64,000 nucleotides of DNA, from positions 372,001 through 436,000 of the forward strand of contig NZ_JACVWU010000003.1 of NCBI RefSeq assembly GCF_014596915.1. The letters run 5' to 3'. Made by a program: the position numbers and the translations under genes. Shown piece after piece: positions 47,284 through 55,827 of this stretch. Below the pieces are notes generated by a model, which was not told the DNA's origin, made no database searches, and worked only from the letters and a program-made list of their open reading frames with translations. The stretch comes from Streptomyces sp. TRM68416 (GTDB taxonomy: Bacteria; Actinomycetota; Actinomycetes; Streptomycetales; Streptomycetaceae). Within the stretch, counting starts at the first letter, position 1. The number at the start of each line of letters is the position of its first letter.

Positions 47284-48438
47284 GTGAAGGGTCACCCCTT
47301 GTCTTTCCCCTCTTCCTCTTCCTCTTCTTCCTCCTCCTCTTCGTCTTCTTCTTCGCTTTCGTCGTCCTCTCTTGCCGCCTACGGCTGGGACGAGGGCTGG
47401 GAAGCCGAGTTCGCTCCCTACGCCGAGCAGGGGCTTCTGCCCGGCCGTGTCGTGCGGGTCGACCGTGGGCTGTGCGATGTGATCACGTCGGACGGCGTCG
47501 TGCGGGCGGACACCGAGTTCGTCGTGCCGCGTGACCCGATGAAGGTCGTGTGCACCGGGGACTGGGTCGCCGTCGATCCCGAAGGCGGGGACCCGCGGTA
47601 CGTACGGGCGTATCTGCCGCGGCGGACCGCGTTCGTGCGGTCCACGTCCTCCAAGCGGTCCGAGGGACAGATCCTCGCGGCCAACGTCGACCACGCCGTC
47701 GTCGCCGTGTCGCTGGCCGTCGAGCTCGAACTCGCCCGCGTCGAACGGTTCCTGGCGCTGGCCTGGGAGTCCGGGGCGCAGCCCCTGGTGGTGCTCACCA
47801 AGGCCGACCTGGTGCCGGACGCGGCGACGCTCGCGCACCTGGTGCAGGACGTCGAGACGACGGCGCCGGGCGTGCCCGTGCTGACCGTCAGCGCCCACCT
47901 CGACGAAGGGCTCGATGCGCTCGCCGCGATCGTCTCCGGTGGTACGGCCGTGCTGCTCGGGCAGTCCGGCGCGGGCAAGTCCACGCTCGCCAACGCGCTG
48001 CTCGGCGACGACATCATGGACGTACAGGCCACACGCGACATGGACGGCAAGGGGCGGCACACCACGACCACCCGGAACCTGCTCGCGCTGCCCGGCGGGG
48101 GAGTGCTGATCGACACCCCCGGACTGCGCGGTGTGGGCCTCTGGGACGCGGGGAGCGGGGTGGGGCAGGTCTTCTCCGAGATCGAGGACCTCGCCCGCGA
48201 CTGCCGCTTCCACGACTGCGCCCACGACTCCGAGCCCGGCTGCGCGGTACGGGAGGCCGTCGAGTCGGGCGAGCTGCCGCACCGACGGCTGGAGAGCTAC
48301 CGCAAGCTCGTCCGCGAGAACCAGTGGATCGTCGCCAAGACCGACGCCCGCGTCCGGGCCGAGATCAAGCGGGACTGGAAGCGGAAGGGGGCGCAGGGCC
48401 GGGCGGCGATGGAGGCCAAGCGGAACGGCTGGCGGTGA
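47284..48438 (+). CDS. rsgA: Ribosome small-subunit-dependent GTPase A with poly-serine N-terminus
   Basis: This 384-residue GTPase assists late 30S ribosome maturation. It has an OB-fold region (about 40-110), the circularly permuted GTPase order with G4 (LTKADLV) before G1 (GQSGAGKSTLANALLG) and G3 (DTPGLRG), and a C-terminal zinc knuckle (DCRFHDCAHDSEPGC). Residues about 7-29 are almost all serine, encoded by TCT/TCC/TCG in a pyrimidine tract, unlike any other gene here. GTG 47284 lies in the loop of a short hairpin (47278-47292). The poly-serine stretch makes a shorter start hard to rule out; ATG-like alternatives are absent. Confidence 0.93.
   Translation: MKGHPLSFPSSSSSSSSSSSSSSSLSSSSLAAYGWDEGWEAEFAPYAEQGLLPGRVVRVDRGLCDVITSDGVVRADTEFVVPRDPMKVVCTGDWVAVDPEGGDPRYVRAYLPRRTAFVRSTSSKRSEGQILAANVDHAVVAVSLAVELELARVERFLALAWESGAQPLVVLTKADLVPDAATLAHLVQDVETTAPGVPVLTVSAHLDEGLDALAAIVSGGTAVLLGQSGAGKSTLANALLGDDIMDVQATRDMDGKGRHTTTTRNLLALPGGGVLIDTPGLRGVGLWDAGSGVGQVFSEIEDLARDCRFHDCAHDSEPGCAVREAVESGELPHRRLESYRKLVRENQWIVAKTDARVRAEIKRDWKRKGAQGRAAMEAKRNGWR
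47302..47374 (+). repeat. Pyrimidine-rich (TCT/TCC) microsatellite encoding poly-serine
   Basis: About 70 bases of almost pure C and T on the coding strand, built from TCC, TCT and CTT triplets. It is markedly poorer in G+C than its surroundings and uses TCT, which is rare in Streptomyces. It lies inside the rsgA frame and could vary in length by slippage. Confidence 0.8.
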
Positions 48439-48495
48439 GCGCTCCGCCGGAAGTGCCGCGACGGCGTGCGGTTCACCCGCGGCGCCGTCGCGGCC

Positions 48496-48518
48496 GGTCG
48501 CGCAGTTCCCCGCGCCCC
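48496..48518 (-). repeat. Copy of a Streptomyces dispersed intergenic repeat
   Basis: The sequence GGTCGCGCAGTTCCCCGCGCCCC is the reverse complement of part of the repeat at 59401-59430. The motif GGGCGCGGGGAACTGCGCGACC is found again and again in Streptomyces intergenic DNA. It lies between rsgA and the AlkA gene. Confidence 0.75.
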
Positions 48519-48588
48519 TTCGGGGCGCAGGGCCCTGTCCGAATCCCGCCAGCGGCAGTCCCTCGCGTCACCGAGACTTGAGGGTGTG

Positions 48589-49983
48589 ATGGACGAGGAC
48601 AGCAGGTACGAGGCGGTACGCAGCCGGGACGCCCGTTTCGACGGCGAGTTCTTCTACGCCGTCGAGACGACCGGCATCTACTGCCGCCCCAGCTGCCCGG
48701 CGGTCACCCCGAACCGCCGCAACGTGCGCTTCTTCACCACGGCAGCGGCGGCCCAGGGCTCGGGGTTCCGGGCCTGCCGCCGCTGCCGCCCGGACGCCGT
48801 TCCCGGCTCCGCCGACTGGAACGCGCGCGCCGACGTCGTAGGACGGGCGATGCGCCTGATCGGAGACGGTGTGGTGGACCGCGAGGGTGTCGCCGGTCTC
48901 GCGGCCCGCCTCGGCTACAGCCCCCGGCAGGTCCAGCGGCAGCTCACCGGAGAGCTCGGTGCCGGGCCCGTCGCCCTGGCCCGGGCACAGCGGGCGCACA
49001 CCGCCCGGACGCTGTTGCAGACCACGGACCTGGCGATCACGGAGATCGCGTTCGCCTCCGGGTTCGCCAGCGTCCGCCAGTTCAACGACACGATCCGGGA
49101 GATCTACGCCCGCACGCCCAGCGAGCTCCGGGCATCCGCTCGCTCCGCCCGCCGCGCCGCCACCCCGACGGCCGGGATCCCGCTGCGGCTCGCCCACCGC
49201 GGGCCGTACCGGTCCGACGCCGTGTTCGACCTGCTCCAGGCCGAGGCCGTACCGGGCGTGGAGCAGGTCGGCGGGCCCCACGGCCGGCGCGTCTACCGCC
49301 GTACCCTGCGCCTGCCGCACGGCACCGGCATCGTCGCGGTCCAGGAACGGACGGGCTCGGTCCGCACGGCCCACGGCACCCACCCGGGCGGCTGGCTCGA
49401 CGCCCGCCTGCACCTCACCGACCCCCGCGACCTCACCACCGCCGTACAGCGACTGCGCCGGCTGTTCGACCTGGACGCCGACCCCTACGCCGTGGACGAA
49501 CGGCTCGGCGCCGACCCCCGGCTCGCCCCGCTCGTCGCCGCCCGCCCCGGACTGCGCTCACCGGGCGCCGCCGACCCCGAGGAACTGGCGGTGCGGGCCG
49601 TGGTGGGGCGGGCCGAGGCCGGGCGGCTGGTACAGCGGTACGGCAAGACCCTGGACGCCCCCTGCGACGGCCTCACCCACCTCTTCCCCGAACCCGCCGT
49701 CCTCGCCGAGGCCGAGCCCGACGGCCCCGCGGGCCCGCTCGCCACCGCCCTCGCCGACGGCGCCGTACGACTGGATCCGGGCGCCGACCGGGACGACGCG
49801 CAGGAAGCGCTGCTCGCCCTGCCCGGCCTGGACCCGCGCACGGTCGCCGTCATCCGCACCCGCGCCCTCGGCGACCCGGACGTGGCCCCCGCGGGCGCCG
49901 ACGTCCCCGACAACTGGCGCCCCTGGCGCTCATACGCCCTGCAACACCTGCGTACAGCAGGAGAGTTGGAGCAGTCCCCGTGA
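48589..49983 (+). CDS. Ada/AlkA fusion: methyl-DNA-responsive DNA-3-methyladenine glycosylase
   Basis: This 464-residue protein joins three parts. Residues 1-75 are the Ada zinc/methyl-acceptor domain (TTGIYCRPSCPAVTPNRRNV and ACRRC). Residues about 80-180 are an AraC-type helix-turn-helix (LGYSPRQVQRQLTGELGAGP, then IAFASGFASVRQFNDTIREI). The remainder is AlkA-like, with AlkA_N and a helix-hairpin-helix (LPGLDPRTVAVIRTRAL). It would remove alkylated bases and also sense methyl phosphotriesters to activate transcription. ATG 48589 is chosen, with GAGGG upstream. It overlaps the methyltransferase gene by four bases. Confidence 0.93.
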   Translation: MDEDSRYEAVRSRDARFDGEFFYAVETTGIYCRPSCPAVTPNRRNVRFFTTAAAAQGSGFRACRRCRPDAVPGSADWNARADVVGRAMRLIGDGVVDREGVAGLAARLGYSPRQVQRQLTGELGAGPVALARAQRAHTARTLLQTTDLAITEIAFASGFASVRQFNDTIREIYARTPSELRASARSARRAATPTAGIPLRLAHRGPYRSDAVFDLLQAEAVPGVEQVGGPHGRRVYRRTLRLPHGTGIVAVQERTGSVRTAHGTHPGGWLDARLHLTDPRDLTTAVQRLRRLFDLDADPYAVDERLGADPRLAPLVAARPGLRSPGAADPEELAVRAVVGRAEAGRLVQRYGKTLDAPCDGLTHLFPEPAVLAEAEPDGPAGPLATALADGAVRLDPGADRDDAQEALLALPGLDPRTVAVIRTRALGDPDVAPAGADVPDNWRPWRSYALQHLRTAGELEQSP

Positions 49984-50471
49984 CCATGACCATCCGTTAC
50001 GCGACCGTCGACAGCGCCGTCGGCCCGCTCCTCCTCACCGCCGACCCGGCCACCGGAGCCCTGGCCTCCCTCTCCGTCCCCGGGCAGAAGGGCGGGCGCA
50101 CCGTCCAGGACGGCTGGCGTCACGATCCGGCGCTGTTCCGGGACGCCGAGGAACAGCTCGCCGCCTACTTCGCGGGCGAGCTGAAGGAGTTCCGGCTGCC
50201 GCTGCACACCGAGGGCACCGAGTTCCGCAGAAGGGTCTGGGCCGCCCTGGACACCGTCCCCTACGGGGCCACCACCTCGTACGGGGAGATCGCCGCCCGG
50301 ATCGGCGCCCCCCGGGCCGCCGTACGGGCCGTCGGCGGCGCGATCGGCGCCAACCCGCTGCTGATCGTCCGCCCCTGCCACCGGGTGATCGGCGCGGACG
50401 GCTCCCTCACCGGCTACGCGGGCGGCCTGGAGCGCAAGACAGTGCTCCTCACCCTGGAGGGCGTTCTCTAG
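49980..50471 (+). CDS. ogt: Methylated-DNA--protein-cysteine methyltransferase
   Basis: This 163-residue suicide repair enzyme has the acceptor motif RPCHRVIG (Cys133) and the DNA-binding helix region VPYGATTSYGEIAARIG. It removes methyl groups from O6-methylguanine. The GTG start overlaps the AlkA-type gene stop (GTGA), so the two repair genes are co-translated. Together they form an adaptive-response unit against alkylation damage. It converges on the DUF456 gene 31 bases away. Confidence 0.95.
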   Translation: MTMTIRYATVDSAVGPLLLTADPATGALASLSVPGQKGGRTVQDGWRHDPALFRDAEEQLAAYFAGELKEFRLPLHTEGTEFRRRVWAALDTVPYGATTSYGEIAARIGAPRAAVRAVGGAIGANPLLIVRPCHRVIGADGSLTGYAGGLERKTVLLTLEGVL

Positions 50472-50502
50472 CGCGGCAGCCCGACCAGGTTCGCCCGCGG
50501 TG

Positions 50503-50988
50503 CTACGTCCCCCAGATCACCGCACCCAGCCAGGCCCCCGCGATCAGCAGGCAGGTGAACAGCTCCGCCAGCACGCTGGAGCCGCCCGAGCGCATCGCCG
50601 TCCGCAGGGCGGCCATGGCTTCGGCGTGGCGGCCCAGGCGCAGGCGTTCCTCCAGGTAGATGCCGCCCATGAAGCCGGGGATCGCGCCGAGCACGGGGAT
50701 CAGGAAGAAGCCCAGGAGTGCGCCCGACCCGGCATACACGCCCATCCGGCGGGTGGCGCCGCTCTCCCGCAGCCGCCGGGGCGGCAGCGCCCAGCGGACC
50801 ACCTGGGACAGGAACAGCGCGACGGTCGCCCCGACCAGCACCCACCAGGCCACCGCCTCCGGGTCCTTCAGCGCCCACCACAGGATCGCGGCCCACACCA
50901 GCCACGACCCCGGCACACCGGGCACCAGTACCCCGCACAGGCCGAGCAGGATGACCATGCCGACCAGCAGGAGATCCCACGCTCCCAT
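50503..50988 (-). CDS. DUF456 membrane protein
   Basis: This 161-residue protein has about four membrane helices (5-25, 30-45, 50-70 and 85-110) and a C-terminal helix. The Gly/Pro-rich start LVGMVILLGLCGVLVPGVPG and the loop IPVLGAIPGFMGGIYLEERLR are the DUF456 signature. The function is unknown; Gly-rich loops suggest a small membrane channel or scaffold. It is divergent from the PP2C-like gene. Confidence 0.88.
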   Translation of the reverse strand: MGAWDLLLVGMVILLGLCGVLVPGVPGSWLVWAAILWWALKDPEAVAWWVLVGATVALFLSQVVRWALPPRRLRESGATRRMGVYAGSGALLGFFLIPVLGAIPGFMGGIYLEERLRLGRHAEAMAALRTAMRSGGSSVLAELFTCLLIAGAWLGAVIWGT

Positions 50989-51148
50989 CTGTCCAGGGTG
51001 CAGGAGTCCGGTGGGGCGCGCAGGTCAGCGATCCCGGGTCGCGAGCGCGATCGACCCCGCCGACGGCTTTCGCAACCCCGTTCGACCCCTCACTCGATTT
51101 TCGGCTTGCCCCGTTTTCACACGGCCCGTGCGGTGGACAATTAGGGGC

Positions 51149-52477
51149 ATGAGCCAGCAGGGGGGAACGCCCACCGGTCACGAGGACGACTGGTGGAGGC
51201 AGCTGTACGACGACTCCACGCAGGACACCGGACCCACGGCGGCGCCGGACACACTGGACGACAGGTTCGCCTCCGCGGTGGGCACGGTGAGCGACCGCGC
51301 CCCGGAGCGGGAGCCCGTGGTCCCGCCGCCCCGAACGGCCCCGCCGCCGGGCGACGGCCTTCCCGCCGCGCCCGCGGCCGACCCTCCCGCCCGAGCCGCG
51401 GGCCACCGCGCCGCCGACGCCGCCGACGCCGCCGAGGTGGCGCCCGCCCCGGTCCCCGTGCCGGGCCGGGCGCCCCACCTCCCGCCCGGCACCGGCCGAG
51501 CGGCACCCGCCGTCGACTACGTGGGCTCCGGACCGCCCACCTACGACGCCGAACCCACCGCTCTCCCGCCCGCCGACCCCGACGACCTGGACGACCTCGT
51601 CGCGGACACGGTGCTCGACGGGGCCCGCTACGGCGCCTGCACGCTCCGTGCGGTCTCCCTGCGGGGCGACTCCGCCCGCTACCGGGGCGAACCCCGCCGC
51701 GACTCCCTCCTCACCGCCCGCTTCGGCACCGGCGAGAACGCCCTGCTGCTCGTCGCGATGGCGACCGGCGCCCGCGCCACCCCCGGCGCCCACCGCGCCG
51801 CCGCCGAGGCCTGCCACTGGATCGGCAGGGCGGTCGGCCGCAGCCACGCCCGCCTCGCCGCGGACATCCGCGCCGCCCGCCGCGGCGACCTCAAGTCGGG
51901 CCTGCACCGCCTCACCGACCGCAGCCTGGGCAAACTCCGCGCCAGCGCCGCCGAACAGGGCGTCGAACCGGAGGAGTACGCGGCCACCCTGCGCTGCCTC
52001 CTGCTTCCCGCCGACCCCGACTGCCGTACCCGCGTCTTCTTCGGCGTCGGCGCCGGCGGACTGTTCCGGCTGCGCGACGGCGAGTGGCAGGACATCGAAC
52101 CCCGCGTCGCCGACGTCGTCGGCGAGGCCGTCATGGGCTTCGGCTCGCTCCCGGCCGAGACCCCCGACGGCGACCGTCTCACCATGGACCTGGGCATCCC
52201 CACACCCCCGAGCCCCTACGAACCGGCCCCGCCCCCGGAGCCACCCCGCGAGCCCTTCCGGTTCCGCGCCTCCGTGGCCCGACCGGGTGACACCCTCCTG
52301 ATGTGCACCGGCGGCCTGGCCGAACCCCTGCGCGGCGAGGCCGAACTGGCCCGGCACCTCATCGGCCGTTGGTCCGGCCCCACCCCGCCGGGCCTGGCCG
52401 CGTTCCTCGCCGACGCCCAGGTCCGGGTCAAGGGCTACGCGGACGACCGTACGGCGGCGGCCGTGTGGGAGGCGTAA
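51149..52477 (+). CDS. PP2C-like phosphatase-domain protein
   Basis: This 442-residue protein starts at ATG 51149. The first 150 residues are disordered and rich in Pro, Ala and Asp. The remainder resembles a PP2C fold: GARYGACTLRAVSLRGDSARYRG, then ALLLVAMATGA, FFGVGAGGLFRLRDGEWQ and DTLLMCTGGLAEPLRG. Classical PP2C metal-binding Asp motifs (DGMGG) are degenerate (VAMATGA), so it may be a binding protein and not an active phosphatase. It is cytoplasmic and monocistronic. Confidence 0.8.
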   Translation: MSQQGGTPTGHEDDWWRQLYDDSTQDTGPTAAPDTLDDRFASAVGTVSDRAPEREPVVPPPRTAPPPGDGLPAAPAADPPARAAGHRAADAADAAEVAPAPVPVPGRAPHLPPGTGRAAPAVDYVGSGPPTYDAEPTALPPADPDDLDDLVADTVLDGARYGACTLRAVSLRGDSARYRGEPRRDSLLTARFGTGENALLLVAMATGARATPGAHRAAAEACHWIGRAVGRSHARLAADIRAARRGDLKSGLHRLTDRSLGKLRASAAEQGVEPEEYAATLRCLLLPADPDCRTRVFFGVGAGGLFRLRDGEWQDIEPRVADVVGEAVMGFGSLPAETPDGDRLTMDLGIPTPPSPYEPAPPPEPPREPFRFRASVARPGDTLLMCTGGLAEPLRGEAELARHLIGRWSGPTPPGLAAFLADAQVRVKGYADDRTAAAVWEA

Positions 52478-52495
52478 CCGCACGGGCCCGGCCCA

Positions 52496-53920
52496 TCAGG
52501 GGGCGTACGGCCCCCACTCGCGGGCGGAGGTGTCGTAGCCGTAGCGGGGCAGGTTCTTGATGGCCGTGGTGCGGAACGGGCGGCCGTTGTCGTCGATGCG
52601 GACCGTGCCGGTGCGGCCCTCGGAGGACCAGTCCAGTTCGAGGTACCAGCGGCAGTCGCAGCCCTCGGTGCGGGCGTCGACCAGCAGCACCTCCGGGTCC
52701 TCGGCCGACACCCGGTAGGGCAGCCGCATGGCCGGGATCGTCGTGCCCGCGTTGTTGCCGTCGGCCGGGCGGGCGAGGGGCCGGTCGATGTCGAGGTCGA
52801 CGTCGAAGTAGCGCGGGGTCACCGCGCCTCCGCACCCCTGGTCCATGGCGTAGGCGTTGCCCCCGGCGGGCTCGGAACGGCCGACGACCCGCACCCGCAG
52901 AGCCTCCAGGACCACGGCCGTGGACGTGCGTCCCTGCACCGAGATCCGCACCATCGTCTGCCGCCCGTGCACCGCGCCGTGCGCCGCGGCCCAGACACCG
53001 GCGTCCTGCGGGACCGGCGGCGGCGCGACCTGGGCCGGCGGCTTGGCGACGACGTAGTCGTGGCCGCAGCCCTGGGACCAGACCTGGGAGTCGGCGGTCC
53101 AGGTCAGCGGCGCGCCGGACACCGACCTGCCCTGCGCGGACGGGGCGCCGGTGGTCTTCCCGGCGGAGGGCGGACCCGACGGCTTCGCGCTGCCGCTGCC
53201 CTTGGGGGACGGGCCGGTCGATGTGGGCGACGGGGACGCGGACGGGGACGAGGGCGTGGGGTCCTTCGGGGTGCCGGGCGCGGTCGTACGCGGGGTTCCC
53301 GCGCCCTCGGTCCGGTCGCCGGGGGAGCCGCCCCGGCCGGTGTCCAGGGCGGAGAGGGTGCCGAGCGTGGCGAGGAGCACCGAAGCCACGGCGAGGGCGA
53401 CGGTGATGCGTCGGCGGCGGTACCACGGGAGGGTGGCCGGCGGGGTCGGATTCGGTTCTGGTTCCGGTTGCCGCGCCGGTGCGGGAACCGGTGCGGGCTT
53501 TGGTTCCGGTGCCGGTTCGGGCTCCGGCGTTGCCTTCGGTTCGGGCTCCGGCTTCGGTTCGGGCTCCGGCTTTGGTTCCGATGCGGGCTTTGGCTCCGGT
53601 TCCGGGGTCGTGTCGGCGGTTTCCCCCGGCGGGTCCGCCGGGTCCGCCGTCGTCGCCGTGCGCGGTCGCTGTCGTGCCGCCACCGCCAGCAGCCAGCGGC
53701 GGTGGAGTTCCACGCGCTCGTCGGCCGACGCCCCGCACAGGGCGGCGAAGCGCTCCACGGGGGCGAAGTCCTGCGGGACGGCGTCGCCGGCGCAGTAGCG
53801 GTGCAACGTGGAGGTGTTCATGCCCAGACGGCGGGCGAGCGAGCCGTAGCTGCGGTCCGTCCGTTCCTTCAACCGCGTGAGCAACTCCGCGAACCGGGCC
53901 ACGTCCTCGTGTGCCGACAC
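52496..53920 (-). CDS. Membrane-anchored helix-turn-helix protein with EP-repeat and extracellular domain
   Basis: This 474-residue protein is read from GTG 53920. Residues 12-62 form an XRE-like helix-turn-helix (RSYGSLARRLGMNTSTLHRY). Residues 105-160 are a Glu/Pro/Lys repeat (TTPEPEPKPASEPKPEPEP), then a membrane helix at 171-192 (ITVALAVASVLLATLGTLSA). The rest, starting with a Ser/Thr/Pro stalk, is outside and has conserved-looking Trp/Cys features (WTADSQVWSQGCGHDYVV and CDCRWYLELDW). The layout is DNA-binding domain in, sensor out. Homologues are often annotated as helix-turn-helix proteins without function. It converges on the PP2C-like gene. Confidence 0.82.
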   Translation of the reverse strand: MSAHEDVARFAELLTRLKERTDRSYGSLARRLGMNTSTLHRYCAGDAVPQDFAPVERFAALCGASADERVELHRRWLLAVAARQRPRTATTADPADPPGETADTTPEPEPKPASEPKPEPEPKPEPEPKATPEPEPAPEPKPAPVPAPARQPEPEPNPTPPATLPWYRRRRITVALAVASVLLATLGTLSALDTGRGGSPGDRTEGAGTPRTTAPGTPKDPTPSSPSASPSPTSTGPSPKGSGSAKPSGPPSAGKTTGAPSAQGRSVSGAPLTWTADSQVWSQGCGHDYVVAKPPAQVAPPPVPQDAGVWAAAHGAVHGRQTMVRISVQGRTSTAVVLEALRVRVVGRSEPAGGNAYAMDQGCGGAVTPRYFDVDLDIDRPLARPADGNNAGTTIPAMRLPYRVSAEDPEVLLVDARTEGCDCRWYLELDWSSEGRTGTVRIDDNGRPFRTTAIKNLPRYGYDTSAREWGPYAP

Positions 53921-54148
53921 CTTTCCCCCTTGCGCTCCCGACCCGGGACGGCATCCCAGGCACCCCACATACCTGCACGTCAGACGGGCTGGGATGGTTC
54001 CACCGCGGCGGAACGCCCGTCCCTTGTTGCGCCCGGGGCCTGTGACCGCTGATGCTCTTGGTGTCGCACCGACGACCGCCGGACCGACCTTCCGGCGGCG
54101 CGGTGACGACGACCCACACTCATGCACTCATCCCACGGGGGAACACTC

Positions 54149-54769
54149 ATGCCCAAGCACACCCGAGCCGCCGCGGTCACCGTACTCACCGTCGCAGGCC
54201 TCGTCGCCGGTGCGGCCCTCACCGTACCGGCCGGCGCCGCCACCGGAACGGCGAGCGCGCCCCGGTTCCTGTCGGCCTCCCAGCTTCCGCCGCACCCCTC
54301 GTCCGCCTGGACCGCCGGCAAGGTCACCGACGGCATCCCGGACGAACTGCGGCTCTGCCTGGACGAGGCGCTGCTCGCCTACGACTCCCGCTACCGCCAG
54401 TTCCACACCGAGGTGGACACGAACGCCCGGCAGTTGAACGTCCGGGTCGGCACCGCCGCCAAGGCCAAGGCCCTGGCCACGAGTCTGAACAAGGCGATCC
54501 GTACCTGCGCCGACCGCATCGAGCAGGCGGACCCGGACATCAAGGCCACGTACAAGTCCTACGGCACGATCCCGGTCGAGGAGGGCGCCCGCGTCCACGG
54601 CCTGCGCACCGACGCCTCGTGGGGCGCCCAGGACGTCCGTCTGCTCTCTGTGGGCCGGGACGGCCGGACCGTCACGGTCGTGGAGTGGGCGCAGATGGGC
54701 GACTTCCACGGCGCCCCGGTGGCCGCCTTCAAGAAGACGACGAAGACGGCCGTGAACAAGCTCCACTGA
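54149..54769 (+). CDS. Small secreted protein of unknown function
   Basis: This 206-residue protein has a signal peptide (PKHTRAAAVTVLTVAGLVAG with AxA cleavage near residue 31). The mature part has a helical start (IPDELRLCLDEALLAYDSRYRQ) with two cysteines and a beta-rich end (QDVRLLSVGRDGRTVTVVEW). No known domain. ATG 54149 is used rather than the upstream 54122 because GGGGGA is correctly spaced. It is divergent from the helix-turn-helix membrane protein and may be its ligand or partner. A terminator follows at 54792. Confidence 0.75.
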   Translation: MPKHTRAAAVTVLTVAGLVAGAALTVPAGAATGTASAPRFLSASQLPPHPSSAWTAGKVTDGIPDELRLCLDEALLAYDSRYRQFHTEVDTNARQLNVRVGTAAKAKALATSLNKAIRTCADRIEQADPDIKATYKSYGTIPVEEGARVHGLRTDASWGAQDVRLLSVGRDGRTVTVVEWAQMGDFHGAPVAAFKKTTKTAVNKLH

Positions 54770-54791
54770 CCGTACGACCGCCGCAGGATAC

Positions 54792-54831
54792 GGGGCCGCC
54801 CTCGCGCCACGGGGGTCGGGAGGGCGGCCCC
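54792..54831 (+). terminator. Strong terminator hairpin
   Basis: GGGGCCGCCCTC (54792-54803) pairs perfectly with GAGGGCGGCCCC (54820-54831) around a 16-base loop, 22 bases after the secreted-protein stop. Confidence 0.85.
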
Positions 54832-55265
54832 GCAGCGCCGGACCCGAAGTCGCCTACGGCCGGATCGGCAGACGTCGGTGGACAATTCGACCCATCCGGT
54901 GCGGTCAGACCGCCGCGCGCGGCGGACGAAGTCCGTTGCGGGGCACGGCAATCAGGCCCCGGTGTGCGGATACCGGGTTCGTACCGCGTCCGTCCTCCGC
55001 CCACCAGGGGTTTCCGCCCGCCGCATCGGCCGGGCCTCGACCCCACCGGCCCCGGCACCTCCCGTACGGCAGGTGCCGGGCGGTCCCGGGAACCGCTTCC
55101 GTTCGACCTCCCCACCCCGTCCCGGCACCGCCCGGGGCGGGGTCCTCGTGTCGGAACTCCTGGTCGTTGACGATTCGACATGACTGGCGCGTGCCCGACG
55201 GGGCATGGTTCCCGTGAACGTGTTCGAGCAGGAGGGGAACCGACATCGGCACGCGGGCGGGGGTC
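54832..55265. other. 434-base spacer with one hairpin, no gene recognised
   Basis: No coding segment looks protein-like on either strand. A perfect 10-base inverted repeat CCCGGCACCT/AGGTGCCGGG occurs at 55051-55060 and 55071-55080. Near the right end AGGAGGGG (55230-55237) is followed seven bases later by ATC 55245, which is in frame with the next gene. Confidence 0.5.
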
Positions 55266-55748
55266 ATGAAGAGGCAGGCACGAGGAGGCGGTCCCACGGC
55301 GATCGGGGCCTTCTCGGTGGAGACGGCGGAGGACAATCCGGCCGGCGTCGCGGAACAGACGCAGGCACACCAGCTCAGGCGCAGACTCGGCAAGGCGGAT
55401 CTCAGAGCGGTACCGGAGGCCCGCAGAGAGCTGCGTCATCTGCTGCGGCACTGGGGGAGGCCGGGGCGATCGGAGGTTGCGGAACTGCTGACCAGCGAAC
55501 TCGTCACCAACGCGCTCATCCACACCGATGACGACGCGGTCCTGACCGCCACGGTGGATCCCGGCGCACTCCGGGTGGAGGTACGGGACTTCGTGGCCCC
55601 CAGGCCCCGGCTGTGCGCACCGAACGCCGACGACGGTACGCACGGCCGGGGCCTGGTCCTCGTCCAGTCGCTCGCGGACGCGTGGGGGGTACGCCCGCAC
55701 GCCGTGGGGAAAGCGGTCTGGTTCGAACTCGACGCCGGGCGACTGTGA
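55266..55748 (+). CDS. Anti-sigma-type ATP-binding protein (RsbW-like)
   Basis: This 160-residue protein has a single GHKL ATPase fold. The N-box is LLTSELVTNALIHTDDDAVL, the G1-like region VEVRDFVAPRP and the G2 region DGTHGRGLVLVQSLADAWG. Streptomyces have many of these serine-kinase or anti-sigma regulators, often with PP2C and STAS partners; none is adjacent. ATG 55266 is used; a better ribosome-binding site precedes an in-frame ATC at 55245. A bidirectional terminator separates it from the DUF2637 gene. Confidence 0.88.
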   Translation: MKRQARGGGPTAIGAFSVETAEDNPAGVAEQTQAHQLRRRLGKADLRAVPEARRELRHLLRHWGRPGRSEVAELLTSELVTNALIHTDDDAVLTATVDPGALRVEVRDFVAPRPRLCAPNADDGTHGRGLVLVQSLADAWGVRPHAVGKAVWFELDAGRL

Positions 55749-55765
55749 CCCGCTCTGTGACGCGG

Positions 55766-55800
55766 AGAGGGGGGTACGACGTGGTGTCGTACCCCCCTCT
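55766..55800. terminator. Bidirectional terminator hairpin
   Basis: AGAGGGGGGTACGAC (55766-55780) is the exact complement of GTCGTACCCCCCTCT (55786-55800), a 15-base stem with loop GTGGT. It lies between the convergent ATP-binding and DUF2637 genes. Confidence 0.9.
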
Positions 55801-55827
55801 GCGGCGTTCGCCCGAGTGGATCGGCCG

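Noticed and set aside
54905..55393. Minus-strand frame of 162 codons in the spacer before the anti-sigma-type gene
   Set aside because: No recognisable domain, overlaps the ATPase start and has the composition of shadow frames.
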